64,000 bases of DNA from Acanthococcus lagerstroemiae (Eukaryota > Arthropoda > Insecta > Hemiptera > Eriococcidae), in assembly GCA_031841125.1 (NCBI GenBank), contig CM063112.1, positions 22,036,603 through 22,100,602 of the forward strand, in the 5' to 3' direction. Under the pieces are notes generated by a model, which made no database searches, was not told the DNA's origin, and was given only the letters and a program-made list of their open reading frames with translations. Each line of letters begins with the position of its first letter. Position 1 is the stretch's first letter. Position numbers and translations under genes: made by a program. Of the stretch, positions 25,601 to 40,240 are shown piece after piece.

Positions 25601-28600
25601 TGGAGGAGTCGTGGTGGATAATTTTACAGGGGCAATTATTTCTGGTCATCTTTTGGGGATCTCCATCCCCCAGGTGGACGCATCTGGCTGCAAATGCAAG
25701 TGCAGTCAATGGCCAGTCCCAAGTGGATGGTTTCAGCAATATGCACTCGGTAGAAATATCCATTTTGGCTGTTTCTGGATAGCATGTGTTACTGCGTGTT
25801 CAGTTGCCTACTCAGGCCTATCCATTTCGATTTTATTTCTCGTTTTAGTTTTTGGCACCACCTTTGCTAACTACCAGCAAGAGTATCAATTCTTGGGTTC
25901 TAAGTCGGGTTTAGTGTAGCATATGTTGTAGTGATTTAGAAATGGGCGCCTTGGGAGACAGTCAAACATCAGTTTCAATCTCGTGTTTGTAATTAGTACT
26001 GTCCTCGTTAAGACCAGCAAAAGTATTGCTGCAATTTTATTTTCGAATTTCAGTTTTGGGGAAGCTGTTTCAATTTCTTGAAAATAGTAACAGCTACAAT
26101 GAAGGAGTCGTGGTGGATAATTTTACAGGGGCAATTATTTCTGGTCATCCTTTGGGGATCTCCATCCCCCAGGTGGACGCATCTGGCTGCAAATGCAAGT
26201 GCAGTCAATGGCCAGTCCCAAGTCGATGGTTTCAGCAATTAGCACTCGGTAGAAATATCCATTTTGGCTGGTTCTGGATAGCATTCGTTACTCCGTGTTC
26301 CGTTCGCCTACGAAGGCCTATCCATTTTCAATTTAATGTATCGTGATGGTATTTAGCACCACCTTTGCTGACTATCAGCAAGAGTATCAATGCATGGGTT
26401 CTCAGTCGGTTTTAGTGCAGCATATGTGGTTGAGACTTTGAAATGGGCTCGTTGGAAGCCGGTCAAACATCAGTTTCAATCTCATGTTGGTAATTAGTAC
26501 TGTCCTCGTTAAGACCAGCAAAGGTATTGCTGCAATTTTATTTTCGAATTTCAGTTGTGGGGAAACTGTATCAATTTCTTGAAAATAGTAACAGCTACAA
26601 TGGAGGAGTCGTGGTGGATAATTTTACAGGGGCAATTATTTCTGGTCATCCTTTGGGGATCTCCATCCCCCAGGTGGACGCATCTGGCTGCAAATGCAAG
26701 TGCAGTCAATGGCCAGTCCCAAGTGGATGGTCCCAGCAATATGCACTCGGTAGAAATATCCATTTTGGCTGTTTCTGGATAGCATTCGTTACTGCGTGTT
26801 CAGTTGGATTACTCAGGCCTATCCAGTTTTGATTTTATTTCTCGTGCAGTTATTTAGCATCTTCTTTTAGTCGGTTGTGGTTTCGCACATGTTTTTGAGA
26901 CTTTCAAGTGGGCGCGGTTGGATCCGACCAATCTTCAGGTTCATTCTCGTGTTGGTGATTCGTACCATCCTCGCTGTAGACCAGCAACAGTATTGTGTAC
27001 CATATTATTTCTGAATTTCAGTTTTAGGGAAAATATCTCAATTTCATGACAATAGTAACAGCTACAATGGAGGAGTCGTGGTGGATAATTTTACAGGGGC
27101 AATTATTTCTGGTCATTCTTTGGGGATCTCCATCCCCCAGGTGGACGCATCTGGCTGCAAATGCAAGTGCAGTCAATGGCCAGTCCCAAGTCGATGGTTT
27201 CAGCAATATGCACTCGGTAGAAATATCCATTTTGGCTGTTTCTGGATAGCATGTGTTACTGCGTGTTCAGTTGCCTACTCAGGCCTATCCATTTCGATTT
27301 TATTTCTCGTTTTAGTTTTTAGCACCACCTTTGCTAACTACCAGCAAGAGTATCAATTCTTGGGTTCTAAGTCGGGTTTAGTGTAGCATATGTTGTAGTG
27401 ATTTAGAAATGGGCGCCTTGGGAGACAGTCAAACATCAGTTTCAATCTCGTGTTTGTAATTAGTACTGTCCTCGTTAAGACCAGCAAAAGTATTGCTGCA
27501 ATTTTATTTTCGAATTTCAGTTTTGGGGAAGCTGTTTCAATTTCTTGAAAATAGTAACAGCTACAATGAAGGAGTCGTGGTGGATAATTTTACAGGGGCA
27601 ATTATTTCTGGTCATCCTTTGGGGATCTCCATCCCCCAGGTGGACGCATCTGGCTGCAAATGCAAGTGCAGTCAATGGCCAGTCCCAAGTGGATGGTCCC
27701 AGCAATAAGCACTCGGTAGAAATATCCATTTTGGCTGTTTCTGGATAGCATTCGTTACTGCGTGTTCAGTTCGCCTACGACGGCCTATCCATTTTCAATT
27801 TAATGTCTCGTGTTGGTATTTAGCACCACCTTTGCTGACTATCAGCAAGAGTATCAATGCATGGGTTCTCAGTCGGTTTTAGTGTAGCATATGTGGTTGA
27901 GACTTTGAAATGGGCTCGTTGGAAGCCGGTCAAACATCAGTTTCAATCTCATGTTGGTAATTAGTACTGTCCTCGTTAAGACTAGCAAAGGTATTGCTGC
28001 AATTTTATTTTCGAATTTCTGTTTTGGGGAAACTGTCTCAATTTCTTGAAAATAGTAACAGCTACAATGGAGGAGTCGTGGTGGATAATTTTACAGGGGT
28101 CATTATTTCTGGTCATTCTTTGGGGATCTCCATCCCCCAGGTGGACGCATCTGGCTGCAAATGCAAGTGCAGTCAATGGCCAGTCCCAAGTGGATGGTTC
28201 CAGCAATTAGCACTCGGTAGAAATATCCATTTTGGCTGGTTCTGGATAGCATTCGTTACTGCGTGTTCAGTTGGATTACTCAGGCCTATCCAGTTTTGAT
28301 TTTATTTCTCGTGCAGTTATTTAGCATCTTCTCTTAGTCGGTTTTGGTTTCGCACATGTTTTTGAGACTTTCAAGTGGGCGCGGTTGGATCTGACCAATC
28401 TTCAGGTTCATTCTCGTGTTGGTGATTCGTACCATCCTCGCTGTAGACCAGCAACAATATTGTGTACCATATTATTTCTGAATTTTAGTTTTAGGGAAAA
28501 TATCTCAATTTCATGACAATAGTAACAGCTACAATGGAGGAGTCGTGGTGGATAATTTTACAGGGGCAATTATTTCTGGTCATCTTTTGGGGATCTCCAT

Positions 28601-31600
28601 CCCCCAGGTGGACGCATCTGGCTGCAAATGCAAGTGCAGTCAATGGCCAGTCCCAAGTGGATGGTTTCAGCAATATGCACTCGGTAGAAATATCCATTTT
28701 GGCTGTTTCTGGATAGCATGTGTTACTGCGTGTTCAGTTGCCTACTCAGGCCTATCCATTTCGATTTTATTTCTCGTTTTAGTTTTTAGCACCACCTTTG
28801 CTAACTACCAGCAAGAGTATCAATTCTTGGGTTCTAAGTCGGGTTTAGTGTAGCATATGTTGTAGTGATTTAGAAATGGGCGCCTTGGGAGACAGTCAAA
28901 CATCAGTTTCAATCTCGTGTTTGTAATTAGTACTGTCCTCGTTAAGACCAGCAAAAGTATTGCTGCAATTTTATTTTCGAATTTCAGTTTTGGGGAAGCT
29001 GTTTCAATTTCTTGAAAATAGTAACAGCTACAATGAAGGAGTCGTGGTGGATAATTTTACAGGGGCAATTATTTCTGGCCATCCTTTGGGGATCTCCATC
29101 CCCCAGGTGGACGCATCTGGCTGCAAATGCAAGTGCAGTCAATGGCCAGTCCCAAGTGGATGGTCCCAGCAATAAGCACTCGGTAGAAATATCCATTTTG
29201 GCTGTTTCTGGATAGCATTCGTTACTGCGTGTTCAGTTCGCCTACGACGGCCTATCCATTTTCAATTTAATGTCTCGTGTTGGTATTTAGCACCACCTTT
29301 GCTGTCTATCAGCAAGAGTATCAATGCATGGGTTCTCAGTCGGTTTTAGTGCAGCATATGTGGTTGAGACTTTGAAATGGGCTCGTTAGAAGCCTGTCAA
29401 AAATCAGTTCCAATCTCATGTTGGTAATTAGTACTGTCCTCGTTAAGACCAGCAAAGGTATTGCTGCAATTTTATTTTCGAATTTCAGTTGTGGGGAATC
29501 TGTATCAATTTCTTGAAAATAGTAACAGCTACAATGAAGGAGTCGTGGTGGATAATTTTACAGGGGCCATTATTTCTGGTCATCCTTTGGGGATCTCCAT
29601 CCCCTAGGTGGACGCATCTGGCTGCAAATGCAAGTGCAGTCAATGGCCAGTCCCAAGTGGATGGTTCCAGCAATTAGCACTCGGTAGAAATATCCATTTT
29701 GGCTGGTTCTGGATAGCATTCGTTACTGCGTGTTCAGTTGGATTACTCAGGCCTATCCAGTTTTGATTTTATTTCTCGTGTAGTTATTTAGCATCTTCTT
29801 TTAGTCGGTTTTGGTTTCGCACAAGTTTTTGAGACTTTCAATTAGGCGCGGTTGGATCCGGCCAATCTTCAGGTTCATTCTCGTGTTGGTGATTCGTACC
29901 ATCCTCGCTGTAGACCAGCAACAGTATTGTGTACCATATTATTTCTGAATTTCAGTTTTCGGGAAAATATCTCAATTTCATGACAATAGTAACAGCTACA
30001 ATGGAGGAGTCGTGGTGGATAATTTTACAGGGGCAATTATTTCTGGTCATCCTTTGGGGATCTCCATCCCCCAGGTGGACGCATCTGGCTGCAAATGCAA
30101 GTGCAGTCAATGGCCAGTCCCAAGTCGATGGTTTCAGCAATATGCACTCGGTAGAAATATCCATTTTGGCTGTTTCTGGATAGCATGTGTTACTGCGTGT
30201 TCAGTTGCCTACTCAGGCGTATCCATTTCGATTTTATTTCTCGTTTTAGTTTTTAGCACCACCTTTGCTAACTACCAGCAAGAGTATCAATTCTTGGGTT
30301 CTAAGTCGGGTTTAGTGTAGCATATGTTGTAGTGATTTAGAAATGGGCGCCTTGGGAGACAGTCAAACATCAGTTTCAATCTCGTGTTTGTAATTAGTAC
30401 TGTCCTCGTTAAGACCAGCAAAAGTATTGCTGCAATTTTATTTTCGAATTTCAGTTTTGGGGAAGCTGTTTCAATTTCTTGAAAATAGTAACAGCTACAA
30501 TGAAGGAGTCGTGGTGGATAATTTTACAGGGGCAATTATTTCTGGTCATCCTTTGGGGATCTCCATCCCCCAGGTGGACGCATCTGGCTGCAAATGCAAG
30601 TGCAGTCAATGGCCAGTCCCAAGTGGATGGTCCCAGCAATAAGCACTCGGTAGAAATATCCATTTTGGCTGTTTCTGGATAGCATTCGTTACTGCGTGTT
30701 CAGTTCGCCTACGACGGCCTATCCATTTTCAATGTAATGTCTCGTGTTGGTATTTAGCACCACCTTTGCTGACTATCAGCAAGAGTATCAATGCATGGGT
30801 TCTCAGTCGGTTTTAGTGTAGCATATGTGGTTGAGACTTTGAAATGGGCTCGTTGGAAGCCGGTCAAACATCAGTTTCAATCTCATGTTGGTAATTAGTA
30901 CTGTCCTCGTTAAGACTAGCAAAGGTATTGCTGCAATTTTATTTTCGAATTTCTGTTTTGGGGAAACTGTCTCAATTTCTTGAAAATAGTAACAGCTACA
31001 ATGGAGGAGTCGTGGTGGATAATTTTACAGGGGTCATTATTTCTGGTCATTCTTTGGGGATCTCCATCCCCCAGGTGGACGCATCTGGCTGCAAATGCAA
31101 GTGCAGTCAATGGCCAGTCCCAAGTGGATGGTTCCAGCAATTAGCACTCGGTAGAAATATCCATTTTGGCTGGTTCTGGATAGCATTCGTTACTGCGTGT
31201 TCAGTTGGATTACTCAGGCCTATCCAGTTTTGATTTTATTTCTCGTGCAGTTATTTAGCATCTTCTTTTAGTCGGTTTTGGTTTCGCACATGTTTTTGAG
31301 ACTTTCAAGTGGGCGCGGTTGGATCTGACCAATCTTCAGGTTCATTCTCGTGTTGGTGATTCGTACCATCCTCGCTGTAGACCAGCAACAATATTGTGTA
31401 CCATATTATTTCTGAATTTTAGTTTTAGGGAAAATATCTCAATTTCATGACAATAGTAACAGCTACAATGGAGGAGTCGTGGTGGATAATTTTACAGGGG
31501 CAATTATTTCTGGTCATCTTTTGGGGATCTCCATCCCCCAGGTGGACGCATCTGGCTGCAAATTCAAGTGCAGTCAATGGCCAGTCCCAAGTGGATGGTT

Positions 31601-33933
31601 TCAGCAATATGCACTCGGTAGAAATATCCATTTTGGCTGTTTCTGGATAGCATGTGTTACTGCGTGTTCAGTTGCCTACTCAGGCCTATCCATTTCGATT
31701 TTATTTCTCGTTTTAGTTTTTAGCACCACCTTTGCTAACTACCAGCAAGAGTATCAATTCTTGGGTTCTAAGTCGGGTTTAGTGTAGCATATGTTGTAGT
31801 GATTTAGAAATGGGCGCCTTGGGAGACAGTCAAACATCAGTTTCAATCTCGTGTTTGTAATTAGTACTGTCCTCGTTAAGACCAGCAAAAGTATTGCTGC
31901 AATTTTATTTTCGAATTTCAGTTTTGGGGAAGCTGTTTCAATTTCTTGAAAATAGTAACAGCTACAATGAAGGAGTCGTGGTGGATAATTTTACAGGGGC
32001 AATTATTTCTGGTCATCCTTTGGGGATCTCCATCCCCCAGGTGGACGCATCTGGCTGCAAATGCAAGTGCAGTCAATGGCCAGTCCCAAGTGGATGGTCC
32101 CAGCAATAAGCACTCGGTAGAAATATCCATTTTGGCTGTTTCTGGATAGCATTCGTTACTGCGTGTTCAGTTCGCCTACGACGGCCTATCCATTTTCCAT
32201 TTAATGTCTCGTGTTGGTATTTAGCACCACCTTTGCTGACTATCAGCAAGAGTATCAATGCATGGGTTCTCAGTCGGTTTTAGTGTAGCATATGTGGTTG
32301 AGACTTTGAAATGGGCTCGTTGGAAGCCGGTCAAACATCAGTTTCAATCTCATGTTGGTAATTAGTACTGTCCTCGTTAAGACTAGCAAAGGTATTGCTG
32401 CAATTTTATTTTCGAATTTCTGTTTTGGGGAAACTGTCTCAATTTCTTGAAAATAGTAACAGCTACAATGGAGGAGTCGTGGTGGATAATTTTACAGGGG
32501 TCATTATTTCTGGTCATTCTTTGGGGATCTCCATCCCCCAGGTGGACGCATCTGGCTGCAAATGCAAGTGCAGTCAATGGCCAGTCCCAAGTGGATGGTT
32601 CCAGCAATTAGCACTCGGTAGAAATATCCATTTTGGCTGGTTCTGGATAGCATTCGTTACTGCGTGTTCAGTTGGATTACTCAGGCCTATCCAGTTTTGA
32701 TTTTATTTCTCGTGCAGTTATTTAGCATCTTCTTTTAGTCGGTTTTGGTTTCGCACATGTTTTTGAGACTTTCAAGTGGGCGCGGTTGGATCTGACCAAT
32801 CTTCAGGTTCATTCTCGTGTTGGTGATTCGTACCATCCTCGCTGTAGACCAGCAACAATATTGTGTACCATATTATTTCTGAATTTTAGTTTTAGGGAAA
32901 ATATCTCAATTTCATGACAATAGTAACAGCTACAATGGAGGAGTCGTGGTGGATAATTTTACAGGGGCAATTATTTCTGGTCATCTTTTGGGGATCTCCA
33001 TCCCCCAGGTGGACGCATCTGGCTGCAAATGCAAGTGCAGTCAATGGCCAGTCCCAAGTGGATGGTTTCAGCAATATGCACTCGGTAGAAATATCCATTT
33101 TGGCTGTTTCTGGATAGCATGTGTTACTGCGTGTTCAGTTGCCTACTCAGGCCTATCCATTTCGATTTTATTTCTCGTTTTAGTTTTTAGCACCACCTTT
33201 GCTAACTACCAGCAAGAGTATCAATTCTTGGGTTCTAAGTCGGGTTTAGTGTAGCATATGTTGTAGTGATTTAGAAATGGGCGTCTTGGGAGACAGTCAA
33301 ACATCAGTTTCAATCTCGTGTTTGTAATTAGTACTGTCCTCGTTAAGACCAGCAAAAGTATTGCTGCAATTTTATTTTCGAATTTCAGTTTTGGGGAAGC
33401 TGTTTCAATTTCTTGAAAATAGTAACAGCTACAATGAAGGAGTCGTGGTGGATAATTTTACAGGGGCAATTATTTCTGGCCATCCTTTGGGGATCTCCAT
33501 CCCCCAGGTGGACGCATCTGGCTGCAAATGCAAGTGCAGTCAATGGCCAGTCCCAAGTGGATGGTCCCAGCAATAAGCACTCGGTAGAAATATCCATTTT
33601 GGCTGTTTCTGGATAGCATTCGTTACTGCGTGTTCAGTTCGCCTACGACGGCCTATCCATTTTCCATTTAATGTCTCGTGTTGGTATTTAGCACCACCTT
33701 TGCTGTCTATCAGCAAGAGTATCAATGCATGGGTTCTCAGTCGGTTTTAGTGCAGCATATGTGGTTGAGACTTTGAAATGGGCTCGTTAGAAGCCTGTCA
33801 AAAATCAGTTTCAATCTCATGTTGGTAATTAGTACTGTCCTCGTTAAGACCAGCAAAGGTATTGCTGCAATTTTATTTTCGAATTTCAGTTGTGGGGAAT
33901 CTGTATCAATTTCTTGAAAATAGTAACAGCTAC
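22666..33933. repeat. Homogeneous higher-order repeat block, 1,467-bp unit of three monomers
   Basis: Anchor spacing cycles 499, 501, 467 without interruption from 22666 to 33434 (anchors 22666, 23165, 23666, 24133 and so on), giving a 1,467-bp period. The three monomer types differ in the stretch outside the core: one reads CTAACTACCAGCAAGAG and GGGCGCCTTGGGAGAC, one reads GACTATCAGCAAGAG and GGGCTCGTTGGAAGCC, and one reads AGCATCTTCTTTTAG and GGGCGCGGTTGGATC. Same-type monomers 1,467 bp apart are nearly identical, while different types share mainly the core. Confidence 0.9.
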
Positions 33934-36900
33934 AATGAAGGAGTCGTGGTGGATAATTTTACAGGGGCAATTATTTCTGGTCATCCTTTGGGGATCTCCA
34001 TCCCCCAGGTGGACGCATCTGGCTGCAAATGCAAGTGCAGTCAATGGCCAGTCCCAAGTCGATGGTTTCAGCAATATGCACTCGGTAGAAATATCCATTT
34101 TGGCTGTTTCTGGATAGCATGTGTTACTGCGTGTTCAGTTGCCTACTCAGGCCTATCCATTTCGATTTTATTTCTCGTTTTAGTTTTTTGCACCACCTTT
34201 GCTGACTATCAGCAAGAGTATCAATTCTTGGGTTCTAAGTCGGGTTTAGTGTAGCATATGTTGTAGTGATTTAGAAATGGGCGCCTTGGGAGACAGTCAA
34301 ACATCAGTTTCAATCTCGTGTTTGTAATTAGTACTGTCCTCGTTAAGACCAGCAAAAGTATTGCTGCAATTTTATTTTCGAATTTCAGTTTTGGGGAAGC
34401 TGTTTCAATTTCTTGAAAATAGTAACAGCTACAATGGAGGAGTCGTGGTGGATAATTTTACAGGGGCAATTATTTCTGGTCATCCTTTGGGGATCTCCAT
34501 CACCCAGGTGGACGCATCTGGCTGCAAATGCAAGTGCAGTCAATGGCCAGTCCCAAGTGGATGGTCCCAGCAATAAGCACTCGGTAGAATTATCCATTTT
34601 GGCTGTTTCTGGATAGCAATCGTTACTGCGTGTTCAGTTCGCCTACGACGGCCTATCCATTTTCAATTTAATGTCTCGTGTTGGTATTTAGCACCACCTT
34701 TGCTGTCTATCAGCAAGAGTATCAATGCATGGGTTCTCAGTCGGTTTTAGTGCAGCATATGTGGTTGAGACTTTGAAATGGGCTCGTTAGAAGCCTGTCA
34801 AAAATCAGTTTCAATCTCATGTTGGTAATTAGTACTGTCCTCGTTAAGACCAGCAAAGGTATTGCTGCAATTTTATTTTCGAATTTCAGTTGTGGGGAAT
34901 CTGTATCAATTTCTTGAAAATAGTAACAGCTACAATGAAGGAGTCGTGGTGGATAATTTTACAGGGGCCATTATTTCTGGTCATCCTTTGGGGATCTCCA
35001 TCCCCTAGGTGGACGCATCTGGCTGCAAATGCAAGTGCAGTCAATGGCCAGTCCCAAGTGGATGGTTCCAGCAATTAGCACTCGGTAGAAATATCCATTT
35101 TGGCTGGTTCTGGATAGCATTCGTTACTGCGTGTTCAGTTGGATTACTCAGGCCTATCCAGTTTTGATTTTATTTCTCGTGCAGTTATTTAGCATCTTCT
35201 TTTAGTCGGTTTTGGTTTCGCACATGTTTTTGAGACTTTCAAGTGGGCGCGGTTGGATCTGACCAATCTTCAGGTTCATTCTCGTGTTGGTGATTCGTAC
35301 CATCCTCGCTGTAGACCAGCAACAATATTGTGTACCATATTATTTCTGAATTTTAGTTTTAGGGAAAATATCTCAATTTCATGACAATAGTAACAGCTAC
35401 AATGGAGGAGTCGTGGTGGATAATTTTACAGGGGCAATTATTTCTGGTCATCTTTTGGGGATCTCCATCCCCCAGGTGGACGCATCTGGCTGCAAATGCA
35501 AGTGCAGTCAATGGCCAGTCCCAAGTGGATGGTTTCAGCAATATGCACTCGGTAGAAATATCCATTTTGGCTGTTTCTGGATAGCATGTGTTACTGCGTG
35601 TTCAGTTGCCTACTCAGGCCTATCCATTTCGATTTTATTTCTCGTTTTAGTTTTTTGCACCACCTTTGCTGACTATCAGCAAGAGTATCAATTCTTGGGT
35701 TCTAAGTCGGGTTTAGTGTAGCATATGTTGTAGTGATTTAGAAATGGGCGCCTTGGGAGACAGTCAAACATCAGTTTCAATCTCGTGTTTGTAATTAGTA
35801 CTGTCCTCGTTAAGACCAGCAAAAGTATTGCTGCAATTTTATTTTCGAATTTCAGTTTTGGGGAAGCTGTTTCAATTTCTTGAAAATAGTAACAGCTACA
35901 ATGGAGGAGTCGTGGTGGATAATTTTACAGGGGCAATTATTTCTGGTCATCCTTTGGGGATCTCCATCACCCAGGTGGACGCATCTGGCTGCAAATGCAA
36001 GTGCAGTCAATGGCCAGTCCCAAGTGGATGGTCCCAGCAATAAGCACTCGGTAGAATTATCCATTTTGGCTGTTTCTGGATAGCATTCGTTACTGCGTGT
36101 TCAGTTCGCCTACGACGGCCTATCCATTTTCAATTTAATGTCTCGTGTTGGTATTTAGCACCACCTTTGCTGTCTATCAGCAAGAGTATCAATGCATGGG
36201 TTCTCAGTCGGTTTTAGTGCAGCATATGTGGTTGAGACTTTGATATGGGCTCGTTAGAAGCCTGTCAAAAATCAGTTTCAATCTCATGTTGGTAATTAGT
36301 ACTGTCCTCGTTAAGACCAGCAAAGGTATTGCTGCAATTTTATTTTCGAATTTCAGTTGTGGGGAATCTGTATCAATTTCTTGAAAATAGTAACAGCTAC
36401 AATGAAGGAGTCGTGGTGGATAATTTTACAGGGGCCATTATTTCTGGTCATCCTTTGGGGATCTCCATCCCCTAGGTGGACGCATCTGGCTGCAAATGCA
36501 AGTGCAGTCAATGGCCAGTCCCAAGTGGATGGTTCCAGCAATTAGCACTCGGTAGAAATATCCATTTTGGCTGGTTCTGGATAGCATTCGTTACTGCGTG
36601 TTCAGTTGGATTACTCAGGCCTATCCAGTTTTGATTTTATTTCTCGTGTAGTTATTTAGCATCTTCTTTTAGTCGGTTTTGGTTTCGCACAAGTTTTTGA
36701 GACTTTCAATTAGGCGCGGTTGGATCCGGCCAATCTTCAGGTTCATTCTCGTGTTGGTGATTCGTACCATCCTCGCTGTAGACCAGCAACAGTATTGTGT
36801 ACCATATTATTTCTGAATTTCAGTTTTCGGGAAAATATCTCAATTTCATGACAATAGTAACAGCTACAATGGAGGAGTCGTGGTGGATAATTTTACAGGG

Positions 36901-38834
36901 GCAATTATTTCTGGTCATCCTTTGGGGATCTCCATCCCCCAGGTGGACGCATCTGGCTGCAAATGCAAGTGCAGTCAATGGCCAGTCCCAAGTCGATGGT
37001 TTCAGCAATATGCACTCGGTAGAAATATCCATTTTGGCTGTTTCTGGATAGCATGTGTTACTGCGTGTTCAGTTGCCTACTCAGGCCTATCCATTTCGAT
37101 TTTATTTCTCGTTTTAGTTTTTTGCACCACCTTTGCTGACTATCAGCAAGAGTATCAATTCTTGGGTTCTAAGTCGGGTTTAGTGTAGCATATGTTGTAG
37201 TGATTTAGAAATGGGCGCCTTGGGAGACAGTCAAACATCAGTTTCAATCTCGTGTTTGTAATTAGTACTGTCCTCGTTAAGACCAGCAAAAGTATTGCTG
37301 CAATTTTATTTTCGAATTTCAGTTTTGGGGACGCTGTTTCAATTTCTTGAAAATAGTAACAGCTACAATGGAGGAGTCGTGGTGGATAATTTTACAGGGG
37401 CAATTATTTCTGGTCATCCTTTGGGGATCTCCATCACCCAGGTGGACGCATCTGGCTGCAAATGCAAGTGCAGTCAATGGCCAGTCCCAAGTGGATGGTC
37501 CCAGCAATAAGCACTCGGTAGAAATATCCATTTTGGCTGTTTCTGGATAGCATTCGTTACTGCGTGTTCAGTTCGCCTACGACGGCCTATCCATTTTCAA
37601 TTTAATGTCTCGTGTTGGTATTTAGCACCACCTTTGCTGTCTATCAGCAAGAGTATCAATGCATGGGTTCTCAGTCGGTTTTAGTGTAGCATATGTGGTT
37701 GAGACTTTGAAATGGGCTCGTTGGAAGCCGGTCAAACATCAGTTTCAATCTCATGTTGGTAATTAGTACTGTCCTCGTTAAGACTAGCAAAGGTATTGCT
37801 GCAATTTTATTTTCGAATTTCTGTTTTGGGGAAACTGTCTCAATTTCTTGAAAATAGTAACAGCTACAATGGAGGAGTCGTGGTGGATAATTTTACAGGG
37901 GCAATTATTTCTGGTCATCCTTTGGGGATCTCCATCCCCCAGGTGGACGCATCTGGCTGCAAATGCAAGTGCAGTCAATGGCCAGTCCCAAGTCGATGGT
38001 TTCAGCAATATGCACTCGGTAGAAATATCCATTTTGGCTGTTTCTGGATAGCATGTGTTACTGCGTGTTCAGTTGCCTACTCAGGCCTATCCATTTCAAT
38101 TTAATGTCTCGTGTTGGTATTTAGCACCACCTTTGCTGACTATCAGCAAGAGTATCAATGCATGGGTTCTCAGTCGGTTTTAGTGTAGCATATGTGGTTG
38201 AGACTTTTAAATGGGCTCGTTGGAAGCCGGTCAAACATCAGTTTCAATCTCATGTTGGTAAATAGTACTGTCCTCGTTAAGACCAGCAAAGGTATTGCTG
38301 CAATTTTATTTTCGAATTTCTGTTTTGGGGAAACTGTATCAATTTCTTGAAAATAGTAACAGCTACAATGGAGGAGTCGTGGTGGATAATTTTACAGGGG
38401 TCATTATTTCTGGTCATCTTTTGGGGATCTCCATCCCCCAGGTGGACGCATCTGGCTGCAAATGCAAGTGCAGTCAATGGCCAGTCCCAAGTGGATGGTT
38501 CCAGCAATTAGCACTCGGTAGAAATATCCATTTTGGCTGGTTCTGGATAGCATTCGTTACTGCGTGTTCAGTTGGATTACTCAGGCCTATCCAGTTTTGA
38601 TTTTATTTCTCGTGCAGTTATTTAGCATCTTCTTTTAGTCGGTTTTGGTTTCGCACATGTTTTTGAGACTTTCAAGTGGGCGCGGTTGGATCCGGCCAGT
38701 CTCCAGGTTCATTCTCGTGTTGGTGATTCGTACCATCCTCGCTGTAGACCAGTAACAGTATTGTGTACCATAATATTTCTGTATTTCAGTTTTAGGGAAA
38801 ATATCTCAATTTCATGACAATAGTAACAGCTACA

Positions 38835-40240
38835 ATGGAGTAGTCGTAGTGGATAATTTTACAGGGGCAATTATTTCTGGTCATCCTTTGGGGATCTCCA
38901 TCCCCCAGGTGGACGCATCTGGCTGCAAATGCAAGTGCAGTCAATGGCCAGTCCCAAGTGGATGGTTCCAGCAATTAGCACTCGGTAGAAATATCCATTT
39001 TGGCTGGTTCTGGATAGCATTCGTTACTGCGTGTTCAGTTGGATTACTCAGGCCTATCCAGTTTTGATTTTATTTCTCGTGTAGTTATTTAGCATCTTCT
39101 TTTAGTCGGTTTTGGTTTCGCACATGTTTTTGAGACTTTCAGGTGGGCGCGGTTGGATCCGGCCAATCTCCAGGTTCATTCTCGTGTTGGTGATTCGTAC
39201 CATCCTCGCTGTAGACCAGCAACAGTATTGTGTACCATAATATTTCTGAATTTCAGTTTTAGGGAAAATATCTCAATTTCATGACAATAGTAACAGCTAC
39301 AATGGAGTAGTCGTAGTGGATAATTTTACAGGGGCAATTATTTCTTGTCATCCTTTGGGGATCTCCATCCCACAGGTGGACGCATCTGGCTGCAAATGCA
39401 AGTGCAGTAAATGGCCAGTCCCAAGTCGATGGTTTCAGCAATATGCACTCGGTAGAAATATCCATTTTGGCTGGTTCTGGATAGCATTCGTTACTGCGTG
39501 TTCAGTTGGATTACTCAGGCCTATCCAGTTTTGATTTTATTTCCCGTGCAGTTGTTTAGCATCTTCTTTTAGTCGGTTTTTGTTTCGCACATGTTTTTGA
39601 GACTTTCAAGTGGGCGCGGTTGGATCCGGCCAATCTCCAGGTTCATTCTCGTGTTGGTGATTCGTACCATCCTCGCTGTAGACCAGCAACAGTATTGTGT
39701 ACCATATCATTTCTGAATTTCAGTTTTAGGGAAAATATCTCAATTTCATGACAATAGCAACAGCTACAATGGAGGAGTCGTGGTGGATAATTTTACAGGG
39801 GCAATTATTTCTGGTCATCCTTTGGGGATCTCCATCCCCCAGGTGGACGCATCTTGCTGCAAATGCAAGTGCAGTCAATGGCCAGTCCCAAGTCGATGGT
39901 TTCAGCAATATGCACTCGGTAGAAATATCAATTTTGGCTGTTTCTGAATAGAATGTGTTACCGCGTGTTTAGTGGCCTACTCAGGCCTATCCCATTTCGA
40001 TTTTATTTATCGTGTTGGTATTTAGCACCACCTTTGCTAACTACCAGCAAGAGTATCCGAAGTTGGTTTTTCCGTCCGTTTTGGTGCGGCACATGTAGTT
40101 GGAACTGTCATGTGGCGGTGGTGAAAGCTGGCCATTCATTACTTTGTGTTTTGTTTTGGAATTAATTGTCATCCTCGCTGCGCATACCAGGAAATGCATT
40201 GTGCACCATTTTTTTTGGAGTTTCACTTTTGGGGGAAATG
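38835..40240. repeat. Right-edge run of 467-bp single-type monomers
   Basis: Anchors at 38835, 39302 and 39769 are exactly 467 bp apart, so a single monomer type repeats here instead of the three-type cycle. These copies carry private changes (GGAGTAGTCGTAGTGG instead of GGAGGAGTCGTGGTGG at 38839 and 39306). The next anchor (40274) is 505 bp on, after a flank (about 40,050-40,260) that is strongly diverged. Confidence 0.8.
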
